NCBI RefSeq assembly: GCF_014650695.1
Contig: NZ_BMVL01000010.1
Location: forward strand, 87,201-140,592
DNA length: 53,392 bases
Direction of reading: 5' to 3'
Source: Streptomyces avidinii
Lineage (GTDB): Bacteria; Actinomycetota; Actinomycetes; Streptomycetales; Streptomycetaceae
The position numbers and the translations under genes were made by a program. Shown piece after piece: positions 8,907 through 17,346 of the stretch (position 1 is its first letter; each line of letters begins with the position of its first letter). A model generated the notes under the pieces. That model searched no databases and was not told the DNA's origin. It saw only the letters and a program-made list of their open reading frames with translations.

Positions 8907-10913
8907 TTGAGTCGTGAAACCGACAGTTCGTCCTCCGGGCCCAAGGGGCACGGTGGAGCCGCCTACCCCTCGGGGACACCGCCGTATGGAACCGGCCAGT
9001 ACCCGTCCACGGACGCTGCGGCGACCGCTCCGGAGGAGAACTCTGTGACCTCGAAGCCGTCCACGCCCGATTCCGACGGGCCCAAGACCGAGACCACCCT
9101 GACGACCCGGATCCGGATCAACATCCCGGGTTCGCGGCCGATCCCGCCGGTGGTCGTGCGCAAGGCGATGGGCACCAACTCCGGCCCGGCCGGAGCCGGG
9201 GAGCAGACCGCGCCCGAGTCGAAGGCCGCTCCGGCGGCCGGGCCGCCGCTCGCGCAGCGGCGGGGCCCGCAGCCGACCCGGATCGAGGCCGCGCCGGAGC
9301 CGGACCGTGCCCAGCCGCCGGCGCCCGCCCCGGCCGGGGCCGAGGAGCCGGCCAGCAACTGGTTCGCCCCGCGCAAGCCGGCCGCCCAGGCGCCGGCCCC
9401 CGCCGCGGCGCAGATGCCGCCGGCCGCGGCCGCGCCGCCGTCCGCCCAGCGGCCGTTGCCCACCCGCACGCCGTCCCCGACGCCGACTCCGACGCCCACC
9501 CCGCCGCCGGCCGGGCCCGGCGCGGGCTATGCCGCGCCGCCGCGCACCCAGGCCCCGCCGGTGCCCGCGCCGGACGCCGCCTTCGCACCGCCGCGCACCC
9601 CGCCGCCGCCGGTGAGGGACTACGGCCAGGACTTCGCCCAGGCCCCCGCACCCGCCCCCACGGCCCCGCTGCCCGGCGGCCCGGGCGTCGGCACGACCCA
9701 GGGCTTCCCTGCGTACGGGAACGACATGGTCGACGCCGGCCCTGTGACCGAGGCCTTCCCGGCCTACGGCAGCGGCCCCGCCGGACCCACCGGCGGCCCC
9801 GGCTTCGGGACCGGCCCCGGCGGCGGCCCGGCCGGCGCGCCCGGTTTCGACGAGGCGCCGCAGTGGCCCGGCCCCGACCTGGACGGGCCGCTGCCCACCC
9901 CGGTACCGGCGCCCGCGCCGGCCTCCTCGCGCTCCGGGTCCGCGCAGCCGAAGGCCACCGCCAAGCCCGCCAAGAAGGGCCGCTCCAAGCTGGTCCTGCT
10001 CGGCGGCGCGCTCTTCGGACTCGTCGGCGTGGCCTACGGGGCCGGGCTGCTCCTGAACCACTCCGACGTCCCCAAGGGCACCACCGTGCTCGGCGTCGAC
10101 ATCAGCGGCAGCCGTGACGAGGCCGTCTCCAAGCTCCAGACGGCCTTCGGCACCCGCGCCGCCGCCCCGATCCAGCTCAGCGTCGGCGGCAAGCCGGTCG
10201 AGCTGAAGCCGGAGAAGGCCGGCCTGACGCTGGACGCCCAGACCACCGTCCGCAACGCGGCCGGCAGCGACTACAACCCGATCACGGTCATCGGCTCGCT
10301 CCTCGGCAACGAGCGCGTCGCCGAACCCGTGATGCCGACCGACGAGGAGAAGCTCCAGGTCGCGCTCCAGGAGCTCGCGGGCACGTCCGGATCCGTCACC
10401 GAGGCCACGATCAAGTTCGACACGGGCAAGGCCGTCGCCGTCCCCGGTGCCCCCGGCACCGCGCTGGACGTGGACGCCTCCGTCCAGCTGGTGGCCAAGG
10501 CCTTCAAGGACCAGGTCGCCACCGGCAAGGCGGCCGTGGCCGAACTGCCGACCACCACCAGGCCGCCGTCCGTCGGCCAGGCCGAACTGGACCGGGCCAT
10601 GAAGGAGTTCGCCGAGCCCGCGATGTCCGCCAACGCCGTCGTCAAGGTGGGCACCAAGTCCATCGCGTTCGGCAGCAAGTCCCTGCCGAAGTTCCTCAGC
10701 ATGTCGCCCGTGGACGGCCGCATGACCGAGAAGTTCGACCTGGAGGCGCTGAAGGCGACCTACGGGAACACCTTCGACGGGGTTCTGATCACCCGCGGCA
10801 CCGGTGACAAGACGGCCGTCACCCCGCAGGACATCGCCGGCGCCCTCGGCAAGGCGCTGCGCGGCAAGACCACGGCCGAGCGCACCGTGGTCGTCGACAC
10901 CAACCCCAGCTAG
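8907..10913 (+). CDS. Membrane protein with proline-rich N terminus and peptidoglycan-binding domain
   Basis: A 668-residue protein. Residues 1-360 are low-complexity and rich in Pro, Ala and Gly, so they are probably a disordered cytoplasmic region. One membrane helix follows near residues 361-383 (KLVLLGGALFGLVGVAYGAG). The rest is extracellular and resembles the YoaR/VanW-associated PG_binding_4 domain: GTTVLGVDISGSRDEAVSKL is typical, and a second related module follows. The TTG at 8907 is preceded by GGGAG and is the best start. It stands alone with its own perfect terminator. It may anchor to, or sense, the cell wall. Confidence 0.8.
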   Translation: MSRETDSSSSGPKGHGGAAYPSGTPPYGTGQYPSTDAAATAPEENSVTSKPSTPDSDGPKTETTLTTRIRINIPGSRPIPPVVVRKAMGTNSGPAGAGEQTAPESKAAPAAGPPLAQRRGPQPTRIEAAPEPDRAQPPAPAPAGAEEPASNWFAPRKPAAQAPAPAAAQMPPAAAAPPSAQRPLPTRTPSPTPTPTPTPPPAGPGAGYAAPPRTQAPPVPAPDAAFAPPRTPPPPVRDYGQDFAQAPAPAPTAPLPGGPGVGTTQGFPAYGNDMVDAGPVTEAFPAYGSGPAGPTGGPGFGTGPGGGPAGAPGFDEAPQWPGPDLDGPLPTPVPAPAPASSRSGSAQPKATAKPAKKGRSKLVLLGGALFGLVGVAYGAGLLLNHSDVPKGTTVLGVDISGSRDEAVSKLQTAFGTRAAAPIQLSVGGKPVELKPEKAGLTLDAQTTVRNAAGSDYNPITVIGSLLGNERVAEPVMPTDEEKLQVALQELAGTSGSVTEATIKFDTGKAVAVPGAPGTALDVDASVQLVAKAFKDQVATGKAAVAELPTTTRPPSVGQAELDRAMKEFAEPAMSANAVVKVGTKSIAFGSKSLPKFLSMSPVDGRMTEKFDLEALKATYGNTFDGVLITRGTGDKTAVTPQDIAGALGKALRGKTTAERTVVVDTNPS

Positions 10914-10930
10914 ACCGTCTCTTGTGGACC

Positions 10931-10962
10931 AGTGCCCCCGCCCGGATCCGGGCGGGGGCACT
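10931..10962 (+). terminator. Strong palindromic terminator
   Basis: A perfect 32-base palindrome (arms AGTGCCCCCGCCCGGA and its complement) lies 17 bases after the stop of the peptidoglycan-binding protein. The next gene converges from the minus strand, so it may stop transcription in both directions. No U-tract follows, as is usual in Streptomyces. Confidence 0.8.
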
Positions 10963-11031
10963 GCCACGTCCACCGCATGACGCCGGTCGTCCGGCACGCA
11001 CGAGGCCGCAGTGGCCCGGCGGAGCCCCGGT

Positions 11032-11826
11032 TCAGTTCAGCAGGGCGCGGGCGGAGGCGGCCTCCGCGTGGATGCGGGCCGCCGCGTCGGCGTCCACCGC
11101 GGACACCACCCCGGCGTACGCGTCCAGCTCGGCGGCCCCTTCCTGGAAGGAACCCCGCTCCACCAGCAGCCGCGCCCGCTCGTAGCGCAGCGCCGCCGGA
11201 TGCGACGGCAGCAGCAGCGACAGCTCCACCGCCCACAGCGCCACCCCCGACTGCTCCGGGCGGGCCGAGGCCCACGCCCGGATGTTGGCCAGGATCCGCA
11301 GCACGATGTCCAGCGTCCGGGCCGGCTCGCGCGGACCCGAGGCCAGCTCCGCCGGCCCGGTGCCCAGGGAGGCGCCGCCCGCGAACGGGTCCACCACCAC
11401 GCCCTCCTCCGGGTCGCCGAAGCCCACCACGAAGTGCCCCGGCAGCCCCAGCCCGTACACCGGAGCCCCGGCCCGGCGGGCCACCTCCAGCCACACCACC
11501 GACAGCAGGATCGGCAGCCCGCGCCGCCGCCTCAGTACCTCGTGCAGCAGCGAGGACGACAGCCGGTCGTAGTCCGCCGGGGTGCCGTGGAACCCGAGGC
11601 GCCCGCCCAGCAGTTCCGTCACCGCGTTCGCCCACGCCCGCCCGCCGCGCAGCCCGAACGGCAGCATCCCGGCCAGCCGGTCCAACTCGATCTGCGCCCA
11701 GTCCATGGCCCGCTCGTCCAGCTCCGGATCGCCCTCGGCGGCCAGCAGCAGGCACAGCAGCGCCAGGTCGGGCCGCTCGGCACGGGCCTCGGCCGCGAAC
11801 TGCTCCCGCCGGGCCGCCGGACTCAC
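11032..11826 (-). CDS. SirB1-like transglutaminase-core family protein
   Basis: A protein of 264 residues with the SirB1/Transglut_core2 pattern: ALLCLLLAAEGDPELDE near the N terminus, then RRGLPILLSVVWLEVARRAG and VYGLGLPGHFVVGF, followed by tetratricopeptide-like helices. These proteins have a transglutaminase-like fold but usually lack a full Cys-His-Asp triad, and the enzymatic role is unknown. The frame is open far upstream, but the GTG at 11826 overlaps the stop of the acetyltransferase gene (GTGA), which sets the start and shows coupling. Confidence 0.85.
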   Translation of the reverse strand: MSPAARREQFAAEARAERPDLALLCLLLAAEGDPELDERAMDWAQIELDRLAGMLPFGLRGGRAWANAVTELLGGRLGFHGTPADYDRLSSSLLHEVLRRRRGLPILLSVVWLEVARRAGAPVYGLGLPGHFVVGFGDPEEGVVVDPFAGGASLGTGPAELASGPREPARTLDIVLRILANIRAWASARPEQSGVALWAVELSLLLPSHPAALRYERARLLVERGSFQEGAAELDAYAGVVSAVDADAAARIHAEAASARALLN

Positions 11827-12809
11827 GCCGCCGCCCGGTAGTGGTGGTACGTGTGGTGCGTGGCGAAGCCCAGCCCGTCGTACAGCGCCCGTGCCCCCGG
11901 ATTGTCCGTCTCGACCTGGAGCCACGCCGCCGACGCGCCCTCCTCCAGCGCCCGCCGGGCCAGCGCGGCCATCACCGCCGTCGCCAGACCCTCCCGCCGG
12001 TGCGCGGGATCGACCGTCACCGCCGCGAAGCCGGCCCACCGGCCGTCCACCACGCACCGCCCGACGGCCCGGCCGCCGGGCAGCGCCGCGAACCACACCG
12101 ACGGCCCTTCCACCAGCATCCGCCGGGCCAGGTCCAGGTCGCTCACCTTCCCGTAGCGCCCGAGCCAGTCCTCGTCCGGGGCACGGGTCAGACGTACGGC
12201 CCCGGCCGCGGGCGCGTCCACGTCGCCCACCGGCGCCAGCGCCCCGATCCGTACCTCCGCCGACACCTCGGACGCCCAGCCGCGCCGCTCCAGCTCCGCA
12301 GCGAGCACCTCCTGGGTGCCGGCGGCTCCCGTCGCGACCTGCACATAGGCAGGAAGGGATCGTTCCGCGTACCACGCGGTCACTCGCGCGAGTGCTTCGT
12401 CCAGCGGTATGCCCGGGTCGCCGAGCGGCAGCACGGAGTTGGCCCGCCGGGTGAAACCGGCGGCCGCCCGCAGCGTCCACCCGCCCAGCTGCTCGCTCTC
12501 CAGCGGCTGCCAGGCCCGCGCCGCCACCCTCGAGAGCTCCTCGAAGGAGGCCGCGGGACCCCGCCGCCGGGCCGGCGCCGGAGGCACGATCTTGCCCGCC
12601 ACCAGCGAGGATTCCGCGATGCGGACGGATTGTCCGTTCTTCTTTGTGATCAGCAGCACACCCTGGTCCCAGGATGTGAGAACCCCGACCGTGTCCGTGA
12701 ACTCGGGTGATCCGCTCAGTCCGGCCTCCACCCGTCGTACAGAGACTCGTTTACCCACGTCAGCCGGGGTGATTCGGACCTCCAGCAGCCCTCCGGCAGT
12801 GATTTCCAC
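11823..12809 (-). CDS. GNAT family N-acetyltransferase with N-terminal extra domain
   Basis: A protein of 328 residues. The N-terminal 70 or so residues form a small beta-rich module (VGKRVSVRRVEAG ... GVLTSWDQGVLLITKKNG). The C-terminal part is a GNAT domain with the acetyl-CoA loop AHRREGLATAV and the end signature ETDNPGARALYDGLGF. The GTG at 12809 is preceded by AGGAGGGG at slightly long spacing. The gene is coupled to the SirB1-like gene downstream. The substrate is unknown. Confidence 0.85.
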   Translation of the reverse strand: MEITAGGLLEVRITPADVGKRVSVRRVEAGLSGSPEFTDTVGVLTSWDQGVLLITKKNGQSVRIAESSLVAGKIVPPAPARRRGPAASFEELSRVAARAWQPLESEQLGGWTLRAAAGFTRRANSVLPLGDPGIPLDEALARVTAWYAERSLPAYVQVATGAAGTQEVLAAELERRGWASEVSAEVRIGALAPVGDVDAPAAGAVRLTRAPDEDWLGRYGKVSDLDLARRMLVEGPSVWFAALPGGRAVGRCVVDGRWAGFAAVTVDPAHRREGLATAVMAALARRALEEGASAAWLQVETDNPGARALYDGLGFATHHTYHHYRAAA

Positions 12810-12926
12810 AGCTCTGTCCGCCCCTCCTGTTCGGATCGTGCCCGGGAACGGAGATACTAGGTGCGGGCATCGACGACGCCGCGCTCCCGCGCGATATGGA
12901 AAGCCCTACCGAGGAGGAACGAGAGC

Positions 12927-13256
12927 GTGACCTACGTCATCGCGGAGCCTTGTGTCGACGTCAAGGACAAGGCATGCATCGAAGAGTGCCCCGTCGACTG
13001 CATCTACGAGGGCCAGCGGTCCTTGTACATCCACCCGGACGAATGCGTCGACTGTGGTGCGTGTGAGCCGGTCTGCCCGGTCGAGGCCATCTTCTACGAG
13101 GACGACACCCCGGAGGAGTGGAAGGACTACTACAAGGCGAACGTCGAGTTCTTCGACGAGCTCGGTTCGCCCGGTGGTGCCTCCAAGCTGGGCCTGATCG
13201 AGCGCGACCACCCCTTCGTCGCGGCGCTGCCCGCCGGTATCAACGGCGAGCACTGA
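12927..13256 (+). CDS. fdxA: Seven-iron ferredoxin FdxA
   Basis: Soluble electron carrier of 109 residues. By family pattern Cys9, Cys17 and Cys50 hold the [3Fe-4S] cluster and Cys21, Cys40, Cys43 and Cys46 hold the [4Fe-4S] cluster; the extra Cys25 is also usual. The C-terminal extension (WKDYYKANVEFF...) is typical of actinobacterial FdxA. The GTG start is preceded by GAGGAGG. The gene lies next to dapC, as in many actinobacteria, and is followed by its own hairpin terminator. The partner enzymes cannot be deduced. Confidence 0.95.
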   Translation: MTYVIAEPCVDVKDKACIEECPVDCIYEGQRSLYIHPDECVDCGACEPVCPVEAIFYEDDTPEEWKDYYKANVEFFDELGSPGGASKLGLIERDHPFVAALPAGINGEH

Positions 13257-13277
13257 CCTTCACGTCAGACGCGCCCC

Positions 13278-13313
13278 TCGGTCCCGTACGGCCTTCCCGC
13301 CGCACGGGACCGA
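13278..13313 (+). terminator. Hairpin terminator after fdxA
   Basis: Inverted arms TCGGTCCCGT and ACGGGACCGA are separated by 16 bases and followed by CGTGTTT. The hairpin lies 21 bases after the fdxA stop and 51 bases before dapC. Confidence 0.7.
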
Positions 13314-13364
13314 CGTGTTTCCGGCACCCGTACACACCAGCACTCAGAGAGAGCAGAGACCACC

Positions 13365-14459
13365 GTGGCCGCAGTATCCGACCGTCTTCCCGCCTTCCCC
13401 TGGGACAAGCTGGAGCCGTACAAGGCCACGGCGGCGGCCCACGCGGACGGCATCGTCGACCTGTCGGTCGGCACGCCCGTGGACCCGGTCCCGCAGCTGA
13501 TCCGGCGCGCCCTGATCGAGGCCGCCGACTCCCCGGGCTACCCGACGGTGTGGGGCACGGTCGCCCTGCGCGACGCGATCACCGGCTGGGTGCGCGGACG
13601 CCTCGGGGCGAGCGCCGCCGAGCACCGCAACGTGCTGCCGGTCGTCGGCTCCAAGGAACTGGTGGCCTGGCTGCCGACCCAGCTGGGCCTGGGCGCCGGC
13701 GACAAGGTCGCCTACCCCCGGCTCGCCTACCCGACGTACGAGGTCGGCGCGCGGCTGTGCGGCGCCGAGGCCGTCGTCTACGACGACCCTACCGAGCTCG
13801 ACCCGGCCGGCGTGAAGCTGCTGTGGCTCAACTCCCCGTCCAACCCCACCGGCAAGGTCCTCGCCAAGGAGGAGCTCGTCCGGATCGTGGCCTGGGCGCG
13901 CGAGCACGGGATCCTGCTCTTCAGCGACGAGTGCTACCTGGAGCTGGGCTGGGAGGCCGAGCCGGTCTCCGTGCTCCACGACGACGTGTGCGGCGGCTCG
14001 TACGAGGGCATCGTCGCGGTCCACTCCCTGTCCAAGCGCTCCAACCTGGCCGGCTACCGGGCGGCCTTCGTCGCCGGTGACGCGGACGTGCTGCGCGAGC
14101 TGCTGGAGATCCGCAAGCACGGCGGCATGATGACCCCCGCCCCGGTGCAGGCGGCCACGGTCGCAGCCCTCGGCGACGACGCCCACGTCGAGGAGCAGCG
14201 CGAGCGCTACGCGGCCCGCCGCGCGGCACTGCGCACGGCCCTGGAGGCACACGGCTTCCGGGTCGAGCACAGCGAGGCCAGCCTCTACCTGTGGGTCACC
14301 CGCGACGAGCCCTGCTGGGACACCGTCGCCCATCTCGCGGGCCTGGGCATCCTGGTCGCGCCGGGCGACTTCTACGGCGAGGCGGGTGCGCGGTTCGTGC
14401 GCGTGGCCTTCACCGCCACCGACGAGCGCGTGGAGGCTGCGGTCAAGCGCCTCGGCTGA
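13365..14459 (+). CDS. dapC: Succinyldiaminopimelate transaminase (DapC)
   Basis: PLP-dependent class I/II aminotransferase of 364 residues. It makes N-succinyl-diaminopimelate in the succinylase branch that leads to meso-DAP and lysine. The PLP lysine is Lys224 in SLSKRSNLAGYR, and NSPSNPTGK and SDECYLELGW are cofactor-binding motifs. The short N terminus with PAFPWDKLEPYK is the actinobacterial DapC form, distinct from ArgD-type enzymes. The GTG start has a GAGAG-type ribosome site. The presence of dapE nearby (16203) supports the pathway assignment. Confidence 0.93.
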   Translation: MAAVSDRLPAFPWDKLEPYKATAAAHADGIVDLSVGTPVDPVPQLIRRALIEAADSPGYPTVWGTVALRDAITGWVRGRLGASAAEHRNVLPVVGSKELVAWLPTQLGLGAGDKVAYPRLAYPTYEVGARLCGAEAVVYDDPTELDPAGVKLLWLNSPSNPTGKVLAKEELVRIVAWAREHGILLFSDECYLELGWEAEPVSVLHDDVCGGSYEGIVAVHSLSKRSNLAGYRAAFVAGDADVLRELLEIRKHGGMMTPAPVQAATVAALGDDAHVEEQRERYAARRAALRTALEAHGFRVEHSEASLYLWVTRDEPCWDTVAHLAGLGILVAPGDFYGEAGARFVRVAFTATDERVEAAVKRLG

Positions 14460-14485
14460 CCGGTCGGCCGTGACGGTGCAAACGC

Positions 14486-14523
14486 CCGAGGGGGCCGGGA
14501 GTTCGCACTCCCGGCCCCCTCGG
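14486..14523. terminator. Bidirectional terminator between dapC and a convergent gene
   Basis: Sixteen-base perfect arms (CCGAGGGGGCCGGGAG and complement) flank a TTCGCA loop. It lies 26 bases after dapC and 14 bases beyond the end of the minus-strand secreted-protein gene, so it can serve both. Confidence 0.85.
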
Positions 14524-14537
14524 CGGTTCCTGCGGCG

Positions 14538-14882
14538 TCAGCCGCCGAGCGGCAGGCCGCCGGGCAGTCCCGCCGGCAGGACGCCGGACGTCGGCAGCGA
14601 GGAGACCGGCAGCTCCTGCGCCGCGGGCAGCCCGCCGAGCAGGCCCTGCGCGGTGCCGGCCACGTCGGCCGCGGGGGCCGGCAGGGTCTTGGCGGCGCCA
14701 CCCACGGCGTCCGTGGCCGCGTCCGTGGTCGCGGCGCCGTCCGCGGCGGTGAGCTGGCCCAGCTGCGGCACGGACTCCAGACCGGCGGCACTGGCCGCGC
14801 CGGCCGCACCGACCACGGGCGCTGCCCCGGCTGCGATCAGCAGCGCGGCACGGGCGATCCGACGGGTCAGGGGGAGAGACAT
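14538..14882 (-). CDS. Small secreted alanine/glycine-rich protein
   Basis: A 114-residue protein with a clear Sec signal peptide (basic MSLPLTRRIAR, a hydrophobic core, AxA-type cleavage near residue 32). The mature part is rich in Ala, Gly, Leu and Pro, has no cysteine, and ends in a GGLPLGG-type tail. TTAGGAGCAAC before the ATG is a good ribosome site. I do not recognise a domain. It probably belongs to the short, low-complexity secreted proteins common in Streptomyces; no function can be given. Confidence 0.7.
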   Translation of the reverse strand: MSLPLTRRIARAALLIAAGAAPVVGAAGAASAAGLESVPQLGQLTAADGAATTDAATDAVGGAAKTLPAPAADVAGTAQGLLGGLPAAQELPVSSLPTSGVLPAGLPGGLPLGG

Positions 14883-15134
14883 GTTGCTCCTAAGCGGTAG
14901 CGGCTGAGTACGCCCTGCTAACCGCTCCCGGGGCGGGTGGAGTTGCGGTGCCGGTGGGTAAAGGATCGGTAACGCATCGTTTAATCGGCTTCCGCGACAA
15001 GCGCATTGGATATGCGCCGACCTGGGGTTCCGTCCGGATCCGGGATCCGCGACCCGCTACACGGATCCCCCCGCAGGAGTGATCACTCGCACGTGAGCCC
15101 GGGTGCCCCCGGCGCGTGCCCCGGGCGGAGCGGA

Positions 15135-16115
15135 TCAGCGGGCCATGAAGATCCGTACCTCGCCCGGCCGCGCGCCGTAGGGGTCTTCCTCGCCGTTCTT
15201 GGCCCCCACCGCGCCCATGTCCTGCCACCGTCCCCGGTCCTGCCCGCCGACCCAGCCGTGCCGGTCGTACGACACGCGGGAGATGCCCATCGCCTTCGCG
15301 TTGGCCACCGCCCAGTGGGCCATGGCCCGGCTGCGGCGGACCACGGCCTCGTCGCCGCCCCTCTTCTCCACCAGGGTGACCTCGACCTCCGGGGCCGCCT
15401 GGCCCCCGCCGCTGTTCCGGCCGGCCTGGCCGCCCTGCGGGGGCAGCGTGTGCATCCCGTCCTTGCCGAAGATCCGGACCAGGTCGGCCCGTACCCGCTC
15501 AGGGTCGCCCGGCCCCGCCGGCGCCGGCCCGCCGCAGTTCAGGGTGCCGCCGCCGGCGAAGGCCGCCGTCAGCACCGTCGCGTCCGGCTCGTGCTTCGCG
15601 TACGCCTGCGGGAACCCGCTGCGCTGCACCTTCTGCGCGGCCACCGTCAGCGGCAGCCGCGAGTACCCCTCCACGTCCACGAGGTGGTCGTAGAAGATTC
15701 CGGCCGAATAGACCGGGTCCGTGATCTGCTCCGGGGTGCCCCAGCCCATCGAGGGCCGCTGCTGGAACAGACCCAGCGAGTCCCGGTCGCCGTGGTCGAG
15801 GTTGCGCAGCGCGGACTCCTGCATGGCGGTCGCCAGCGCGATGGTCACGGCCCGGTCCGGCAGGCCCTTGGCGACGCCGACGGCCGCTATCGTCGCCGCG
15901 TTCGCCGCCTGCTCCGGAGACATTTCGTACGATTCGGAGGTACTGTCCTCCCCGACCGGATCCACGCTGGCCACGCAGAACGGGGCACCGCCGCCACCGT
16001 TCGAATCGCGCTGCACGGCGAAGTAGCCGGCCACCGCGAGGAGAACGAACAGGCCGACGGCCGCCCGGAGCAGCCGGCGGCGGCGACGAGGACGGGGTTC
16101 ACGGGTCTCGGACAC
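15135..16115 (-). CDS. Membrane-anchored lysozyme-fold cell-wall protein
   Basis: A protein of 326 residues with a basic N terminus and one membrane helix (LLRAAVGLFVLLAVAGYF). A lysozyme-like domain follows with ALATAMQESALRNL, DSLGLFQQRPSMGWG and YSAGIFYDHL; the Glu in MQES is the candidate catalytic acid. The C-terminal module (HWAVANAKAMGISRVSYDRHGW...) resembles the terminal domain of other actinobacterial cell-wall proteins. Databases often mislabel such proteins as heavy-metal transporters. I chose the GTG at 16115 (GGTGGG upstream); a GTG at 16124 is also possible. It is divergent from dapE. Confidence 0.8.
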   Translation of the reverse strand: MSETREPRPRRRRRLLRAAVGLFVLLAVAGYFAVQRDSNGGGGAPFCVASVDPVGEDSTSESYEMSPEQAANAATIAAVGVAKGLPDRAVTIALATAMQESALRNLDHGDRDSLGLFQQRPSMGWGTPEQITDPVYSAGIFYDHLVDVEGYSRLPLTVAAQKVQRSGFPQAYAKHEPDATVLTAAFAGGGTLNCGGPAPAGPGDPERVRADLVRIFGKDGMHTLPPQGGQAGRNSGGGQAAPEVEVTLVEKRGGDEAVVRRSRAMAHWAVANAKAMGISRVSYDRHGWVGGQDRGRWQDMGAVGAKNGEEDPYGARPGEVRIFMAR

Positions 16116-16189
16116 GCGGCCCACCGTACTTGAGCCATATGACGCGTCCACCGGCCGGACGTACGAGGCTTCGCCGCAGCCCGGGGCGT

Positions 16190-16203
16190 TAGGGTCAGCT
16201 CCA
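16190..16203 (+). promoter_or_regulatory. Candidate leaderless -10 box for dapE
   Basis: TAGGGT at 16190-16195 lies 7 bases before the dapE ATG, so transcription would start at or next to the start codon. No ribosome-binding site is visible. The -35 region is not convincing. Confidence 0.5.
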
Positions 16204-17282
16204 TGTCCGAATCCGAGCTGGACCTCACCCAGGACGCCGCCGAGCTGACCGCCCGGCTCGTCGACATTCCGTCCGTGAGCGGCGACGAGAAGGTACTCGC
16301 CGACCTCGTGGAACACGCGTTGCGCGGCTTGGCGCACCTGACCGTGGACCGCTTCGGCAACAACGTCGTCGCCCGCACGAACCTCGGCCGCGGCGAGCGC
16401 GTCGTACTCGCCGGCCACCTCGACACCGTGCCGATCGCCGACAACGTCCCCTCCCGCCTCGACGAGAACGACGTGCTCTGGGGCTGCGGCACCACCGACA
16501 TGAAGTCCGGTGTCGCCGTGCAGCTGCGCATCGCCGCGACCGTACCCGAGCCGAACCGGGACCTCACCTTCGTCTTCTACGACCAGGAGGAGGTCGCCGC
16601 CGACCTCAACGGCCTCGGCAAGGTCGCAGGCGCCCACCCCGACTGGCTGACGGGCGACTTCGCGGTCCTGCTGGAACCCTCGAACGCCGAGGTCGAGGGC
16701 GGCTGCCAGGGCACCCTGCGCGTCCTGCTGCGCACCGCCGGCGAGCGCGCCCACTCCGCCCGCAGCTGGATGGGCTCCAACGCCATCCACTCGGCGAGCC
16801 CGATCCTCGCCCGGCTCGCGGCCTACGAGCCGCGCAAGCCGGTCATCGACGGCCTGGAGTACCACGAGGGCCTCAACGCGGTGCGCATCGAGGGCGGCGT
16901 CGCCAACAACGTCATCCCCGACGCGTGCACGGTGACGGTCAACTTCCGCTACGCCCCCGACCGCACCGAGGCCGAGGCCCTGGCCCACGTACGGGAGGTG
17001 TTCGCGGACTGCGACATCGCCGAGTTCGTGGTCGACGACTCCTCGCCCGGCGCCCTCCCCGGCCTTTCCCACCCGGCCGCCGAGGCCTTCATGGAGGCGG
17101 TCGGCGGCCGCGCCATGCCCAAGTTCGGCTGGACGGACGTCTCCCGCTTCAGCGCCCTCGGGGTCCCGGCGGTCAACTACGGCCCGGGCGACGCCCTGCT
17201 GGCGCACAAGGTCGACGAACGCGTCGAGACGAAGGCGATCCTGCACTGCGAGGAACGACTCCGCGCCTGGCTGACCTCCTGA
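16203..17282 (+). CDS. dapE: Succinyl-diaminopimelate desuccinylase (DapE)
   Basis: Zinc-dependent M20 peptidase-family enzyme of 359 residues that releases LL-diaminopimelate from its succinyl form. The metal-binding motif GHLDTVP (His72, Asp74), CGTTDMKSG and the DQEE general base are all present, and the lid domain begins at QGTLRVLLRT. FGWTDVSRF and the C-terminal GPGDALLAHKVDE supply the last ligands. It works one step after DapC, which is encoded nearby. The start is set by the -10 box 7 bases upstream rather than by a ribosome site. Confidence 0.95.
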   Translation: MSESELDLTQDAAELTARLVDIPSVSGDEKVLADLVEHALRGLAHLTVDRFGNNVVARTNLGRGERVVLAGHLDTVPIADNVPSRLDENDVLWGCGTTDMKSGVAVQLRIAATVPEPNRDLTFVFYDQEEVAADLNGLGKVAGAHPDWLTGDFAVLLEPSNAEVEGGCQGTLRVLLRTAGERAHSARSWMGSNAIHSASPILARLAAYEPRKPVIDGLEYHEGLNAVRIEGGVANNVIPDACTVTVNFRYAPDRTEAEALAHVREVFADCDIAEFVVDDSSPGALPGLSHPAAEAFMEAVGGRAMPKFGWTDVSRFSALGVPAVNYGPGDALLAHKVDERVETKAILHCEERLRAWLTS

Positions 17283-17346
17283 ATTCCGCTTCTCGTCACC
17301 TTTGTGCGCCTACCCTGATCCAACGATCAGCAGGAGGGAGCACAGC

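Noticed and set aside
13118..14080. Plus-strand Arg-rich open frame overlapping fdxA and dapC
   Set aside because: It is the out-of-frame shadow of two clearly recognised proteins, with repetitive Arg/Gly/Pro composition.
15085..15134. GCCCGGG/CCCGGGC hairpin downstream of the lysozyme-fold protein gene
   Set aside because: The 7-base arms are separated by a long GC-rich loop and are common by chance in this DNA, so I did not call a terminator.
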